From: Clostridium gasigenes | GTDB lineage: Bacteria; Bacillota; Clostridia; Clostridiales; Clostridiaceae | Assembly (NCBI RefSeq): GCF_900104115.1 | Contig: NZ_FNJM01000005.1 | Coordinates: 1-64,000 of the forward strand | Reading direction: 5' to 3' | Length of the DNA: 64,000 bases | Part shown: one piece after another, positions 27,052 through 37,500 of the stretch | Layout: every line of letters starts with the position of its first letter | Position numbering within the stretch: the first letter of the stretch is position 1 | The notes under the pieces: model-generated | What the model saw: only the letters and a program-made list of their open reading frames with translations | What the model was told of the DNA's origin: nothing | The model's database searches: none | Translations under genes and position numbers: made by a program

Positions 27052-28029
27052 ATGACAAAAGGAACAAGAGTAGTTAGAAAAGAAATAAGAGAGAAAAGAA
27101 AAACAGAAGAATCAGGTACTAAGGAAGTTAGAGTTGGCAGAGAGGTTTCGTACTCAAAGGATTATGAAAGAAAATCAAGATATTCCAAAGATGCAAAATT
27201 TGAAAAACAACCAGTAAGCACAAGAGAAAATGGATTTAATAGAAACAAAAGCTCTAAGAGAGAAGATGAAAAGCCTCAAGAAGCACCAATAAGAGAAGAT
27301 TTAATAATGGGTAGAAATTCAGTAATAGAAGCTTTAAAGAGTGATAGAACTATAGAGTGTCTTTATTTAGCTAGTGGAGATACAGAAGGATCAGTTAAGG
27401 TAATAATTAGTTTAGCAAGAGAAAAGAAAATAGTTATTAAGGAAGTAGACAGAAAGAAATTAGATTCAATGTGTGGAGAAGGAAATCATCAAGGTGTCGT
27501 AGCTATTGTAACACCATTTAATTATTGTCAAATTTCTGAAATGTTAGAGTTTGCTAAAGAAAAAGGCGAAGAGCCGTTCATAATTGTATTAGATGAAATA
27601 GAAGATCCACATAACTTAGGCTCAATAATAAGAACAGCAGAACTAAGTGGTGCTCATGGAATAATAATTCCAAAGAGAAGAAACGTAGGGATAACACCAA
27701 CAGTTTATAAGTGTGCAGTTGGAGCTATAGAACATATGAAGATTGCAAAAGTAACAAATATAAATGCAACTATAGACATATTAAAAGAAAAAGGTATTTG
27801 GATTTATGGAGCAGATATTGAAGGAACAGAATTTAGTCATCAAGTTGATTTTAATGGACCTTGTGCTATTGTAGTAGGTAGTGAAGGAAGAGGTATATCA
27901 AAATTAACAGTTAAGAAATGTGATAAGTTAGTTAAGATTCCTATGGTTGGTAAAATTAACTCTTTAAATGCTTCAGTTGCAGGTGCTATAATGATGTATG
28001 AAGTATTAAAAGGTAGATTGGTAAAATAG
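27052..28029 (+). CDS. rlmB: 23S rRNA 2'-O-methyltransferase RlmB (TrmH family)
   Basis: This 325-residue SPOUT methyltransferase should methylate a guanosine of 23S rRNA. The catalytic core begins at LIMGRNSVIEAL (about 85-96) and includes LDEIEDPHNLGSIIRTAE, GSEGRGIS and NSLNASVAGAI, which form the knotted SAM site. The first 80 or so residues are a Lys/Arg/Glu-rich, probably disordered extension not found in E. coli RlmB. The GTG at 27043 overlaps the AAGGAG site, so ATG 27052 is taken. Confidence 0.92.
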   Translation: MTKGTRVVRKEIREKRKTEESGTKEVRVGREVSYSKDYERKSRYSKDAKFEKQPVSTRENGFNRNKSSKREDEKPQEAPIREDLIMGRNSVIEALKSDRTIECLYLASGDTEGSVKVIISLAREKKIVIKEVDRKKLDSMCGEGNHQGVVAIVTPFNYCQISEMLEFAKEKGEEPFIIVLDEIEDPHNLGSIIRTAELSGAHGIIIPKRRNVGITPTVYKCAVGAIEHMKIAKVTNINATIDILKEKGIWIYGADIEGTEFSHQVDFNGPCAIVVGSEGRGISKLTVKKCDKLVKIPMVGKINSLNASVAGAIMMYEVLKGRLVK

Positions 28030-28055
28030 TGTTTATTAATCAAAAGGTATAAGAT

Positions 28056-28568
28056 GTGAAAATTGTATTTGTAGATGGATATAATGTCATAAATAGCTGG
28101 CCTAATCTTAAAACTGAAAAAGATCATAGTCTTGAAGGGGCTAGAAATAAATTAATAAATATACTTCATAACTACAGTGTTTTTAATGATTGCAAAGTTA
28201 TAATAGTTTTTGATGCTTATAAAGTACATAGAAGTCTAGAAAATAAGGAGCAAATAAATAAAAACATTACCGTAGTGTTTACAAAAGATGGAGAAACTGC
28301 TGATGGTTATATCGAAAGAAAAGTGCATAGCTTAGGTAGAAGAGTCGAAATATATGTTGTAACTTCTGATTATTTAGAACAACAAACAATATTTCAAAGA
28401 GGAGCTGTAAGAGTTTCAAGTTTAGAATTTTATAGCGAAGTTAATACCTCGGAAAATATTATTAAGAATAAAGCAATCGGAAATAAAGCCACTAATAAAA
28501 ATCATTTAGGTGATAATGTAGATAAAGATGTTCTAGCTAGATTAGAAGCCATGAGACGAAGTAATTAG
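28056..28568 (+). CDS. NYN-domain ribonuclease (YacP/Rae1-like)
   Basis: This 170-residue PIN-like NYN nuclease begins KIVFVDGYNVINSWPNL, with the first Asp and Asn of the active site. Further acidic residues lie in IIVFDAYKV and TKDGETADGYIE. The Bacillus homologue Rae1 cleaves mRNA in the ribosomal A-site. The start is GTG at 28056, with a weak site (AAAAGG) upstream. It sits between rlmB and sigH as in other Firmicutes. Confidence 0.9.
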   Translation: MKIVFVDGYNVINSWPNLKTEKDHSLEGARNKLINILHNYSVFNDCKVIIVFDAYKVHRSLENKEQINKNITVVFTKDGETADGYIERKVHSLGRRVEIYVVTSDYLEQQTIFQRGAVRVSSLEFYSEVNTSENIIKNKAIGNKATNKNHLGDNVDKDVLARLEAMRRSN

Positions 28569-28635
28569 CTTAATTGACTTGTATAGAGCCTTAAGCTATA
28601 ATTAGCATGAAGTATTGGGTCAAGGGGTGAAATTA

Positions 28636-29280
28636 GTGATAAACAAAGGAAGTGTTAAAGAAGATTTTGTAGAGTGGAAAGATAAAGCTGATGAAGAAAT
28701 TGTAGTAGAAGCAAAAGAAGGCAATAAGAGAGCTCAAGAATATTTAATATCTAAATATGAAAATTTTGTTAAATCTAAGGCTAAATCATATTTTCTTATA
28801 GGTGCAGATAAAGAAGATATTTATCAAGAAGGAATGATTGGTTTATATAAAGCTATAAGAGACTTTAAAGTTGATAGATTAACATCATTTAGAGCCTTCG
28901 CTGAGATTTGTGTAACTAGGCAAATTATAACAGCTATAAAAACAGCTACAAGACAAAAACATATCCCTTTAAACACTTATATATCCTTGAATAAACCCAT
29001 TTATGAAGAAGAGTCTGATAGAACTTTATTAGATGTTATAGCTGGTATTAGAATAACAAATCCTGAAGAATTAGTTATAGGTCAAGAGCAAATTGAACTA
29101 ATTCAAGGAGAAATGACAAAAGTATTATCAGAACTAGAATTAGAGGTACTTCATTCTTATTTAGATGGTAAATCATATCAAGAAATTGCATGTGATTTAG
29201 ATAGACATGCAAAATCTATTGATAATGCATTACAAAGAGTTAAAAGAAAGCTAGAAAAATGTCTATCAGATAAAAAATAA
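28636..29280 (+). CDS. sigH: RNA polymerase sigma-H factor (Spo0H)
   Basis: This 214-residue sigma-70-family factor switches on early sporulation genes. Region 2 contains YFLIGADKEDIYQEGMIGLYKAIRDF, broken here only by normal substitutions, and region 4 contains SYQEIACDLDRHAKSIDNAL. The start is taken as GTG 28636, 6 bases after AGGGGTGA. Upstream in-frame TTG (28615) and GTG (28627) codons would overlap or precede that site. It is the last gene of the cluster before the tRNA-Thr/tuf unit. Confidence 0.93.
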   Translation: MINKGSVKEDFVEWKDKADEEIVVEAKEGNKRAQEYLISKYENFVKSKAKSYFLIGADKEDIYQEGMIGLYKAIRDFKVDRLTSFRAFAEICVTRQIITAIKTATRQKHIPLNTYISLNKPIYEEESDRTLLDVIAGIRITNPEELVIGQEQIELIQGEMTKVLSELELEVLHSYLDGKSYQEIACDLDRHAKSIDNALQRVKRKLEKCLSDKK

Positions 29281-29296
29281 AGTCATTAAAATTATA

Positions 29297-29325
29297 TTGA
29301 CAAAATTTTTGAATGATAGTAAACT
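29297..29325 (+). promoter_or_regulatory. Probable promoter of tRNA-Thr/tuf
   Basis: TTGACA at 29297-29302, 17 bases, and TAAACT at 29320-29325. A better TATAAT at 29327 has a spacer of 24 and does not fit, so the -10 assignment is uncertain. Confidence 0.5.
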
Positions 29326-29362
29326 TTATAATTGGTATATCAAAGATTAAAGAAGTAGGAAT

Positions 29363-29438
29363 GCTCACGTAGCTCAGTCGGTAGAGTGTCGCCTTGGTAA
29401 GGCGGAGGTCGTCGGTTCAATCCCGATCGTGAGCTCCA
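29363..29438 (+). tRNA. tRNA-Thr (GGT)
   Basis: The acceptor stem pairs 29363-29369 with 29428-29434. The anticodon loop TTGGTAA gives anticodon GGT, and CCA is encoded at 29436-29438. It lies 63 bases before tuf with no terminator between, so tRNA and tuf mRNA are probably processed from one transcript, as with thrT-tufB in E. coli. Confidence 0.96.
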
Positions 29439-29501
29439 ATATATTTAAAAAAAGCAAAACGCTAGGCAAAGTTTATTTAAACAATAAAGGAGGAATTTAC
29501 A

Positions 29502-30695
29502 ATGGCAAAGCAAAAATTCGAAAGAAGTAAACCACATGTAAATATTGGAACAATTGGTCACGTAGATCACGGTAAGACAACATTAACAGCTGCTATAACA
29601 ACAGTATTAGCAACACAAGGATTCGCGGAGGCTTTTAACTATGCAGATATAGATAAAGCACCAGAAGAAAAAGCGAGAGGTATTACAATTAATACAGCTC
29701 ACGTAGAATATGAAACAGAAGCAAGACATTATGCACACGTTGATTGTCCAGGACATGCCGATTATGTAAAGAACATGATTACAGGAGCGGCACAAATGGA
29801 TGGAGCTATATTAGTATGTTCAGCAGCAGATGGCCCAATGCCACAAACTAGAGAACATATACTATTAGCATCAAGAGTTGGTGTTGATTATATAGTTGTT
29901 TTCTTAAACAAAGCAGATATGGTAGATGATGAAGAATTATTAGAATTAGTTGAAATGGAAGTAAGAGAATTATTATCAGAATATGACTTCCCAGGAGACG
30001 ATATTCCAGTAATAAAGGGTTCAGCTTTAGTAGCATTAGAAAATCCAACAGATGAAAAGGCAATTGCGCCAATCATGGAATTAATGAAAGCTGTAGATAC
30101 TTATATACCAACACCAGAAAGAGCAACGGATAGACCATTCTTAATGCCAGTAGAAGATGTATTCACAATTACTGGTAGAGGAACAGTTGCAACAGGAAGA
30201 ATCGAAAGAGGAGTTCTTAGAGTAGCTGATGAAGTTGAAATCGTTGGATTAGCAGAAGAAAGCAGAAAAGTTGTAGTAACAGGAATAGAAATGTTCAGAA
30301 AGTTACTAGACGATGCACAAGCTGGAGATAACGTAGGAGTTCTTTTAAGAGGAATTCAAAGAGCAGATATTGAAAGAGGTCAAGTTTTAGCAAAAGCTGG
30401 AACAATTAAACCACATACTAAATTTGTAGGTCAAGTATATGTACTTAAAAAAGAAGAAGGCGGAAGACATACTCCATTCTTCGATGGATACAGACCACAA
30501 TTCTACTTTAGAACAACAGATGTAACAGGAGCAATAAAATTACCAGAAGGAATGGAAATGGTTATGCCAGGAGATCATATAGATATGAGCGTTGAATTAA
30601 TCAACAAAGTAGCTATGGATGAAGGCTTAAGATTTGCAATCAGAGAAGGTGGAAGAACAGTAGGTTCAGGAGTTGTTACTAGCATAAAGGAATAA
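29502..30695 (+). CDS. tuf: Elongation factor Tu, copy 1 (secE-side)
   Basis: This 397-residue GTPase delivers aminoacyl-tRNA to the ribosome. It has the P-loop GHVDHGKT (19-26), DCPGHADY (81-88), and NKAD (136-139). Compared with copy 2 at 45638-46831 there are 24 residue differences. One is Ala58 in place of the Glu before RGITI in switch I, a position normally Glu in EF-Tu. Domains 2 and 3 are intact, and residues 75-161 are identical between the copies. Confidence 0.97.
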   Translation: MAKQKFERSKPHVNIGTIGHVDHGKTTLTAAITTVLATQGFAEAFNYADIDKAPEEKARGITINTAHVEYETEARHYAHVDCPGHADYVKNMITGAAQMDGAILVCSAADGPMPQTREHILLASRVGVDYIVVFLNKADMVDDEELLELVEMEVRELLSEYDFPGDDIPVIKGSALVALENPTDEKAIAPIMELMKAVDTYIPTPERATDRPFLMPVEDVFTITGRGTVATGRIERGVLRVADEVEIVGLAEESRKVVVTGIEMFRKLLDDAQAGDNVGVLLRGIQRADIERGQVLAKAGTIKPHTKFVGQVYVLKKEEGGRHTPFFDGYRPQFYFRTTDVTGAIKLPEGMEMVMPGDHIDMSVELINKVAMDEGLRFAIREGGRTVGSGVVTSIKE

Positions 30696-30753
30696 TAATA
30701 TTCTGAGAAATTATATAGAAGATAAAGTTACATTATTTAGTCTTTTACAAAGG

Positions 30754-30790
30754 TTGACATATTGACATAATACTTGATATATGATAATGT
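30754..30790 (+). promoter_or_regulatory. Promoter region with two -35 boxes, upstream of rpmG
   Basis: Two TTGACA hexamers lie 8 bases apart (30754-30759 and 30762-30767), followed by the AT-rich TATATGATAATG. Spacers of 17-18 bases can be drawn from each to a reasonable -10 (TATATG at 30778; TAATGT at 30785). Confidence 0.65.
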
Positions 30791-30868
30791 GTTTAAGTAA
30801 TTAGAACTAATTAGAATAATAGAAAGTTTATCTTTTATATTATTTACGATAAATTGGAGGTGCAGACT

Positions 30869-31018
30869 GTGAGAGTAAAAATAACTTTAGCGTGCACAGA
30901 GTGTAAGCAAAGAAATTACAACACAATGAAAAATAAGAAAAACAACCCAGACAGAATGGATATGCAAAAATATTGCAAGTTCTGTAAGAAACATACACTT
31001 CATAGAGAAACTAAGTAG
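30869..31018 (+). CDS. rpmG: 50S ribosomal protein L33, zinc-ribbon form
   Basis: This 49-residue protein has two Cys pairs, CTEC and CKFC, which bind zinc (the C+ form). The start is GTG, with GGAGGTG 7 bases upstream. The rpmG-secE-nusG order is standard. Confidence 0.96.
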   Translation: MRVKITLACTECKQRNYNTMKNKKNNPDRMDMQKYCKFCKKHTLHRETK

Positions 31019-31067
31019 AACGCAATTAAAGTAATGACATACTCACGAAGATTAAGGATGTGAAGTA

Positions 31068-31301
31068 ATGGCTATTAAAGAAAATGCGAAATTAAATATG
31101 GCTTCATCACAAAATGGTGGAATCGTTAAATTTTTTAGAGAGGTTAAGTCAGAAGTTAAAAGAATAAGCTGGCCGTCTAAAAATGACACTAAGAAGGCAT
31201 TAATTGCAGTTGGAGTAGTAGGACTAGTATATATTATATTAGTTGGCGGATTAGATTATGTTTCTCAAAACCTCTTTGAATTTATCTTTAAACTAAAATA
31301 A
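31068..31301 (+). CDS. secE: Preprotein translocase subunit SecE
   Basis: This 77-residue single-pass membrane protein stabilises SecY. The conserved amphipathic part FREVKSEVKRISWPSK (about 23-38) precedes one hydrophobic helix (about 46-68). The length is normal for Firmicutes. Confidence 0.95.
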   Translation: MAIKENAKLNMASSQNGGIVKFFREVKSEVKRISWPSKNDTKKALIAVGVVGLVYIILVGGLDYVSQNLFEFIFKLK

Positions 31302-31317
31302 GGAGGTTTAAGAAAAT

Positions 31318-31839
31318 ATGAGCGAAAGAGCAAGATGGTATGTAGTACACACGTACTCAGGCTACGAAAACAAGGTTAAAGTTAATCTTGAAAAAACTGT
31401 TGAAAATCGAAATCTTGAACACTTACTTCAAGACATACAAGTGCCTATGGAAGAAGTTATTGAAGAAAAAGATGGAAAACAGAAAGTTTCTCTTAAGAAG
31501 AAATTTCCTGGATATGTATTAGTTAAAATGTTCATGACAGATGAGTCATGGTATGTTGTTAGAAATACAAGAGGAGTGACTGGCTTCGTAGGTCCAGGAT
31601 CTAAACCAGTACCTCTTACTGATGAAGAAGTAGAATCAATGGGAGTTCAAGAAAGTCCAATTGATATAGATTTAGAAGTAGGAGAAAGTATAACAATTAT
31701 CGCTGGTCCTATTAGAGGATTTGTGGCGACTATTCAAGAAATAAACTTAGAGAAACGTAAAATTAAGGCATTAATCGATATGTTCGGTAGAGAAACTCTA
31801 GCTGAACTAGATTTTACACAAGTTGAGAAGTTGGTTTAA
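31318..31839 (+). CDS. nusG: Transcription antitermination/pausing factor NusG
   Basis: This 173-residue protein has an N-terminal NGN domain (ARWYVVHTYSGYENKV at the start, and FPGYVLVKM, residues 62-70) that binds RNA polymerase. A C-terminal KOW domain (GESITIIAGPIRGFVATI) contacts S10 or Rho. The RBS is AAGGAGG. Confidence 0.96.
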   Translation: MSERARWYVVHTYSGYENKVKVNLEKTVENRNLEHLLQDIQVPMEEVIEEKDGKQKVSLKKKFPGYVLVKMFMTDESWYVVRNTRGVTGFVGPGSKPVPLTDEEVESMGVQESPIDIDLEVGESITIIAGPIRGFVATIQEINLEKRKIKALIDMFGRETLAELDFTQVEKLV

Positions 31840-31868
31840 TAATTTATTATAAACTAATCTTTTAATAA

Positions 31869-31898
31869 AGTGGGAGGGCTAAGGCCCGCATTACCACA
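31869..31898 (+). promoter_or_regulatory. L1-binding site mimic before rplK
   Basis: GTGGGAGGGC, a short loop, and GCCC...TACCAC fold into an outer GTGG/CCAC stem and an inner GGGC/GCCC stem with an asymmetric GAG side. This copies the L1 site of 23S rRNA helix 76 (GTGGGAGG ... TACCAC). It should let free L1 repress rplK-rplA. Confidence 0.8.
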
Positions 31899-31915
31899 GT
31901 ATAGGAGGAATATAC

Positions 31916-32341
31916 ATGGCTAAGAAAGTAACAGGAATGATCAAATTACAACTTCCAGCAGGAAAGGCAACACCAGCACCACCAGTTGGGCCAGCTTTAG
32001 GACAACACGGTGTTAACATTATGGGATTCTGTAAGGAATTCAATGCAAAAACTGCAGCACAAGCTGGGTATATAATACCAGTTGTAATAACAGTTTACCA
32101 AGATAGATCTTTTAGTTTTATCTTAAAGACTCCTCCAGCAGCTATTTTAATTAAGAAAGAGCTAGGACTAGAAAGCGGTTCAGGCGTTCCTAATAAAACT
32201 AAAGTTGGAAACTTAACTAAAGAACAAGTAAGAAAAATTGCTGAAATAAAAATGCCAGATTTAAACGCGGCTACAATCGAAACTGCAATGAGCATGATCG
32301 AAGGAACTGCTAAGAGTATGGGCGTAACTATAGAAGCTTAA
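31916..32341 (+). CDS. rplK: 50S ribosomal protein L11
   Basis: This 141-residue protein of the GTPase-associated centre has the Pro-rich N-terminal segment [20 protein letters not shown] (about 9-28) and a C-terminal RNA-binding domain. It is the first gene of the rplK-rplA pair, preceded by an L1-site mimic. Confidence 0.97.
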   Translation: MAKKVTGMIKLQLPAGKATPAPPVGPALGQHGVNIMGFCKEFNAKTAAQAGYIIPVVITVYQDRSFSFILKTPPAAILIKKELGLESGSGVPNKTKVGNLTKEQVRKIAEIKMPDLNAATIETAMSMIEGTAKSMGVTIEA

Positions 32342-32354
32342 TTCGCAAAAAAAA

Positions 32355-32381
32355 GTGGGAGGTAAAAGCCGTTAATACCAC
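32355..32381 (+). promoter_or_regulatory. Second L1-binding site mimic, before rplA
   Basis: GTGGGAGGT...GCC...ATACCAC repeats the pattern seen before rplK: an outer GTGG/CCAC stem and an inner GGT/GCC stem. It lies 14 bases upstream of the rplA start. Confidence 0.78.
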
Positions 32382-32395
32382 AAAGGAGGCCAATT

Positions 32396-33085
32396 ATGGG
32401 TAAGAAGTATATTGAAAGTGCAAAAATGATAGATAAGAATGTTTTATACACTCCATCAGAAGCTTTAGAATTAGCAGTTAAAACTGCGAAGGCTAGTTTT
32501 GATGAAACTGTAGAATTACATGTAAGATTAGGGGTAGACCCAAGACATGCTGATCAACAAGTTAGAGGAGCAGTAATTCTTCCTAACGGAACAGGTAAAA
32601 CTGTTAAAGTATTAGTATTTGCTAAAGGCGAAAAAGCTAAAGAAGCTTTAGAAGCTGGAGCAGACTTCGTTGGAGCTGACGAATTAGTTGGTAAAATCCA
32701 AGGAGAAAATTGGTTCGACTATGATGTAGTTGTAGCTACTCCAGATATGATGGGTGTAGTTGGTAGATTAGGAAGAGTACTTGGACCTAAGGGTTTAATG
32801 CCAAATCCAAAATCAGGAACAGTTACATTTGATGTTGCTAAAGCAATCGCTGAAATCAAAGCTGGTAAGGTAGAATATAGAGTTGATAAAACTTCTATCG
32901 TTCATTGCCCAATCGGTAAGAAATCATTCGGTGCTGAAAAGCTACAACAAAATTTCCATGCTTTAATGGAAGCTTTAGTAAAAGCTAAACCTGCAGCTGC
33001 TAAAGGACAATACGTTAAATCGGTATCTGTTTCAAGCACTATGGGACCTGGAGCGAAAGTTAATCCAGGAAAAATATTAGAATAA
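32396..33085 (+). CDS. rplA: 50S ribosomal protein L1
   Basis: This 229-residue two-domain protein of the L1 stalk carries the family signature around [17 protein letters not shown] (about 124-140). It is also the expected repressor acting on the two mimics of its rRNA site in this operon. The start has AAGGAGG. Confidence 0.97.
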   Translation: MGKKYIESAKMIDKNVLYTPSEALELAVKTAKASFDETVELHVRLGVDPRHADQQVRGAVILPNGTGKTVKVLVFAKGEKAKEALEAGADFVGADELVGKIQGENWFDYDVVVATPDMMGVVGRLGRVLGPKGLMPNPKSGTVTFDVAKAIAEIKAGKVEYRVDKTSIVHCPIGKKSFGAEKLQQNFHALMEALVKAKPAAAKGQYVKSVSVSSTMGPGAKVNPGKILE

Positions 33086-33087
33086 TA

Positions 33088-33116
33088 TTGACAAGAATTT
33101 TATTATGTTATATAAT
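33088..33116 (+). promoter_or_regulatory. Consensus promoter for rplJL
   Basis: TTGACA at 33088-33093, 17 bases, and TATAAT at 33111-33116. The expected start is near 33123, at the beginning of the L10 leader. Confidence 0.9.
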
Positions 33117-33139
33117 AAATTTTGTTATTAAATAGAATA

Positions 33140-33253
33140 CTGTTTCCGTAGACAGTAGGTGCCGAAAGGTTTAAAGTGTATCGCCTACCTAGGATGACAA
33201 AATAATTGATTATTTTGGTCTTCCTATGTCTACTGGGAAGACCTTTCTTATTA
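33140..33253 (+). promoter_or_regulatory. L10 leader with attenuator
   Basis: GTAGACA (33148-33154) pairs with TGTCTAC (33227-33233). Inside it GTAGG pairs with CCTAC (33184-33188). A competing terminator, GGTCTTCC/GGAAGACC (33217-33224 with 33236-33243) followed by TTTCTTATTA, traps the 3' arm of the first stem in its loop. This fits the known L10(L12)4 autoregulation of rplJL. Confidence 0.85.
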
Positions 33254-33292
33254 TAAATTACAGGTTAAACTGTAAGGAGGTGGACTACAATA

Positions 33293-33796
33293 ATGAACAA
33301 AAACAGACAACTTAAAGAATTAAAGGTAGCTGAAATAAAAGAAAAGCTTGAAAAAGCTCAATCTGTTGTATTAGCTAGCTATCAAGGATTAACAGTTGAA
33401 GAAGACACAATTTTAAGAAAATCTTTAAGAGAAGCAGGCGTTGAGTATAAGGTTTATAAAAACAGCTTAGTAATATTAGCTGCTAAGGAATTAGGTATGG
33501 ACAGTATTGAAGAATACTTACAAGGACCAGTTTCAATAGCTTTAGGTTATGAAGATGCTACTGCTCCAGCAAGAGTATTATTTGATTTTGCAAAAAGCCA
33601 TAAGAAATTAGAACTAAAGGCTGGTATAGTTGATAGTGTTATCTACAACAAGGAACAAGTTGAAAAACTTGCTACAATACCATCAAAGGAAGTTCTTATT
33701 GCGAAACTTCTTGGAAGTTTCAAGGCTCCATTATCAAAAATTGCATGTGTATTAAATGCAATTAAAGAAAAGAAAGAAACAGAATCAGCTGAATAA
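33293..33796 (+). CDS. rplJ: 50S ribosomal protein L10
   Basis: This 167-residue protein forms the base of the L7/L12 stalk. The N-terminal part binds 23S rRNA and the C-terminal helix carries L12 dimers. With L12 it binds its own leader RNA just upstream. Confidence 0.97.
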   Translation: MNKNRQLKELKVAEIKEKLEKAQSVVLASYQGLTVEEDTILRKSLREAGVEYKVYKNSLVILAAKELGMDSIEEYLQGPVSIALGYEDATAPARVLFDFAKSHKKLELKAGIVDSVIYNKEQVEKLATIPSKEVLIAKLLGSFKAPLSKIACVLNAIKEKKETESAE

Positions 33797-33839
33797 GCTA
33801 AAAAAATAATTTACAAGAAATTTTGGAGGTGCCATTATA

Positions 33840-34202
33840 ATGACAAGAGAAGATATAATTCAAGCAATAAAAGAAATGACTGTTTTAGAATTAAACGAAT
33901 TAGTAACAGCTTGCGAAGAAGAGTTTGGTGTTAGCGCTGCTGCTCCAACTGCTGCTGCAGGTGCTGTTGCAGGTGCTGCTGTAGAAGAAAAAACTGAGTT
34001 CGACGTGGTATTAGTAAGTACTGGATCACAAAAGATCAAAGTTATTAAAGTAGTAAGAGAAATAACTGGATTAGGATTAAAAGAAGCTAAAGAAATAGTT
34101 GACGGAGCTCCTAAGACAATTAAAGAAGCTGTAACTAAAGAAATGGCTGAAGAAATGAAAGCTAAGTTAATTGAAGTTGGAGCTGAAGTAGAAGTTAAGT
34201 AG
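33840..34202 (+). CDS. rplL: 50S ribosomal protein L7/L12
   Basis: This 120-residue stalk protein has an N-terminal dimer domain, an Ala-rich hinge ([15 protein letters not shown], about 38-52), and a C-terminal factor-binding domain ([20 protein letters not shown]). It is followed by a terminator. Confidence 0.97.
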   Translation: MTREDIIQAIKEMTVLELNELVTACEEEFGVSAAAPTAAAGAVAGAAVEEKTEFDVVLVSTGSQKIKVIKVVREITGLGLKEAKEIVDGAPKTIKEAVTKEMAEEMKAKLIEVGAEVEVK

Positions 34203-34218
34203 TTTTACTTCTAAAAAT

Positions 34219-34246
34219 TAAAAGGTGCTGTTATGGCACCTTTTTA
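34219..34246 (+). terminator. Terminator after rplL
   Basis: AAAGGTGC, a short loop, and GGCACCTTTTTA. Confidence 0.9.
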
Positions 34247-34395
34247 TTTGTCAAAATGAAACTATATAAAATATCAAAGTTCTGGGATACTTTATATAGT
34301 TTTATAATTTTTTATTGAATGTTTTTCTATACTTTTTTAGAATAATAAGTAGGTAGATTATTAAAAACTATATATTAAGATGAACAATAAAAATA

Positions 34396-34424
34396 TTGAC
34401 AATGTAAGGTCATTATGGTACTAT
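34396..34424 (+). promoter_or_regulatory. Promoter of rpoBC
   Basis: TTGACA at 34396-34401, 17 bases, and TACTAT at 34419-34424. It lies in the 386-base gap between rplL and rpoB. Confidence 0.82.
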
Positions 34425-34430
34425 CAATAA

Positions 34431-34588
34431 ATGTACTATTCAGTATGGATAATTATATATTTATGTAAAAATAAAGTATAATCAGTTAAAAATATGGTTA
34501 TACTAAAAAGTGATGCTGTCCGAAAGCGTAAGTCCTTAGGGAAAGTATGCTTTTGGTTATTTTAGTTTTATACGAGGGGTGAAAATTC
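34431..34588 (+). promoter_or_regulatory. rpoB leader with hairpin
   Basis: This is about 158 bases of untranslated leader. AAAGCGTA (34523-34530) pairs with TATGCTTT (34546-34553), and a loose T-rich tract follows (TTGGTTATTTTAGTTTTA). It may be a weak attenuator. No known RNA family was recognised. Confidence 0.5.
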
Positions 34589-37500
34589 ATGGTACATCCT
34601 GTCCAAGTAGGAAAAAGAACTAGAATGAGTTTTGGTAAGGTTAAAGATGTAACTGACATGCCAAATCTTATTGAAGTACAATTAGATTCTTATGAGTGGT
34701 TTTTAAAGGAAGGGCTTCATGAAGTATTTTATGATGTTAATCCAATAACAAACTTCACGGGAAACCTTGTACTTGAATTTGTCGACTATAAACTTGATAT
34801 TGATAATATTAAGTATTCAGTGGAAGCGTGTAAGGAAAGAGATTGTACTTATGCTGCACCACTAAAAGTTTCAGTAAGATTACAAAATAATGAAACAGGC
34901 GAAATCAAAGAACAAGAAGTGTTTATGGGTGATTTCCCATTAATGACTGAACAAGGAACTTTCATAATCAATGGTGCTGAAAGAGTTATTGTCAGCCAAT
35001 TAGTAAGATCACCAGGTGTTTACTACAATTACAGTGTAGATAAGAGTGGTAAAAAATTATATTCAGCGACTGTAATACCAAATAGAGGAGCATGGTTAGA
35101 ATATGAAACAGATTCTAACGATATTATCTATGTAAGAATAGATAAAACTAGAAAACTTCCAATATCAATATTAGCTAGAGCTATGGGAATTGGTAGTGAT
35201 CAAGAGCTTTTAGATTATTTTGGTGAAGAAGAAAGATTTAAAGCAACAATAGAAAAAGATAACACGAAAACTAAAGAAGAAGCCTTATTAGAAATGTATA
35301 AGAGGTTAAGACCAGGAGAACCACCAACAGTTGATAGTGCGGTATCTCTTATAGATTCATTATTCTTTGATGCAAAGAGATATGATTTATCAAGAGTTGG
35401 TAGATACAAGTTTAATAAGAAATTAGCTATAAACTTAAGACTTATTAATCATGTTGCAGCTTTAGATGTAGTTAATCCAAACACTGGAGAAGTTATAGTT
35501 GAGCAAGGCACTAAAATAAGTAGGTCTTTAGCAGAAGAAATTCAAAATGTAGGTATAAACTCAGTTGATATTTTAGTTGAGGATAGAGTTCTAAGAGTTA
35601 TAGGAAATAACTTTGTAGATATTTCAAAGCATGTTTCGTTTAATATCGAAGATTTAAACATTAGAGAACTTGTTCATTACCCTACATTAAAAGAAATATT
35701 AGATAATTATGATGATGAAGAAATCATAAAAGAGGAAATTAAAAAGAACTTAAACAGATTGGTTCCTAAACACATAATTAGAGATGATATATTCGCTACA
35801 ATTAGTTATGAAATGGGATTACCTTATTTAGTAGGTAATGTAGATGATATAGATCATTTAGGAAACAGAAGATTAAGATCAGTTGGCGAATTGTTACAAA
35901 ATCAATTCAGAATTGGTTTGTCAAGAATGGAAAGAGTAGTTAAGGAAAGAATGACTATTCAAGATCAGGAATCCATAACGCCACAAATGTTAATTAATAT
36001 TAGACCAGTTGCTGCAGCTATAAAAGAATTCTTTGGTAGCTCACAATTATCACAATTCATGGATCAAACAAATCCACTATCAGAATTAACTCATAAGAGA
36101 AGATTATCTGCACTAGGACCTGGAGGTCTTTCAAGAGAAAGAGCTGGTTTTGAAGTTAGAGACGTTCATCATTCTCACTACGGTAGAATGTGTCCTATAG
36201 AAACACCAGAAGGACCAAATATAGGGCTTATTAACTCGCTTGCAACATACGCAAGGGTTAATGAATATGGATTTATGGAAACACCATATAGAGTTGTAGA
36301 TAAAGAAGCTGGACTTGTAACTGATGAAATCAGATATTTCACAGCAGATGAAGAAGATCAATATCTAGTAGCTCAAGCTAAGGAACCCGTTGGAGCTGAC
36401 TATAAATTTGTTGATAAAAAAATTACAGTTAGAAATATGGAAGAGATACTAATAGTTAGTGCTGAAGAAGTAGATTTAATTGACGTTTCACCAAGACAAA
36501 TTGTATCAGTAGCAACGTCTATGATACCTTTCTTAGAAAATGATGATGCATCAAGAGCTCTTATGGGATCTAATATGCAACGTCAAGCAGTTCCTCTATT
36601 AAAGTCAGAAGCGCCAATAGTAGGAACAGGAATAGAATATAAGGCTGCAGCAGATTCAGGAGTTTTACCAAAAGCTAAGAATGCTGGTACAGTTGTATAT
36701 GTAAGTTCTAATGAAATTAGAGTTAAGAGAGAAGTAGACGGTGGAATGGATTCTTATAAACTTCTTAAGTTTAAAAGAAGTAATCAAGGTACTTGTATAA
36801 ATCATAGACCTTTAGTAGATAAAGGTGAAATGGTATTTAAAAATCAAGTATTAGCTGATGGACCATCAACTGACTTAGGTGAAATAGCATTAGGAAAGAA
36901 TATCCGAATGGGATTTATCACATGGGAAGGATATAATTATGAAGATGCTATGCTTATATCAGAAGAATTAGTTAGAGAAGATGTATTTACTTCAATTCAT
37001 ATTGAAGAATATGAATGTGAAGCTAGAGACACTAAGCTAGGACCAGAAGAAATAACAAGAGATATTCCAAACGTAAGTGAAGATGCTCTAAAAGATATAG
37101 ACGAAAGAGGAATAATTAGAATAGGTGCAGAAATAAGATCTGGTGATGTTCTTGTAGGAAAGGTAACACCTAAGGGTGAAACTGAATTAACTGCAGAAGA
37201 AAGATTACTTAGAGCTATATTCGGAGAAAAAGCTAGAGAAGTAAGAGATACATCTCTAAAAGTTCCTCATGGAGAAGCCGGTATAATAGTAGATGTTAAA
37301 GTGTTTACTAGAGAAAATGGTGATGAGTTAAACCCAGGAGTTAATGAGCTTGTAAGATGTTATATAGCTCAAAAGAGAAAGATATCTGTAGGGGATAAAA
37401 TGGCTGGACGTCATGGTAATAAAGGGGTTATATCTAGAATATTACCAGAAGAAGATATGCCGTTTTTACCAGATGGTAGACCACTGCAAATATGTTTAAA

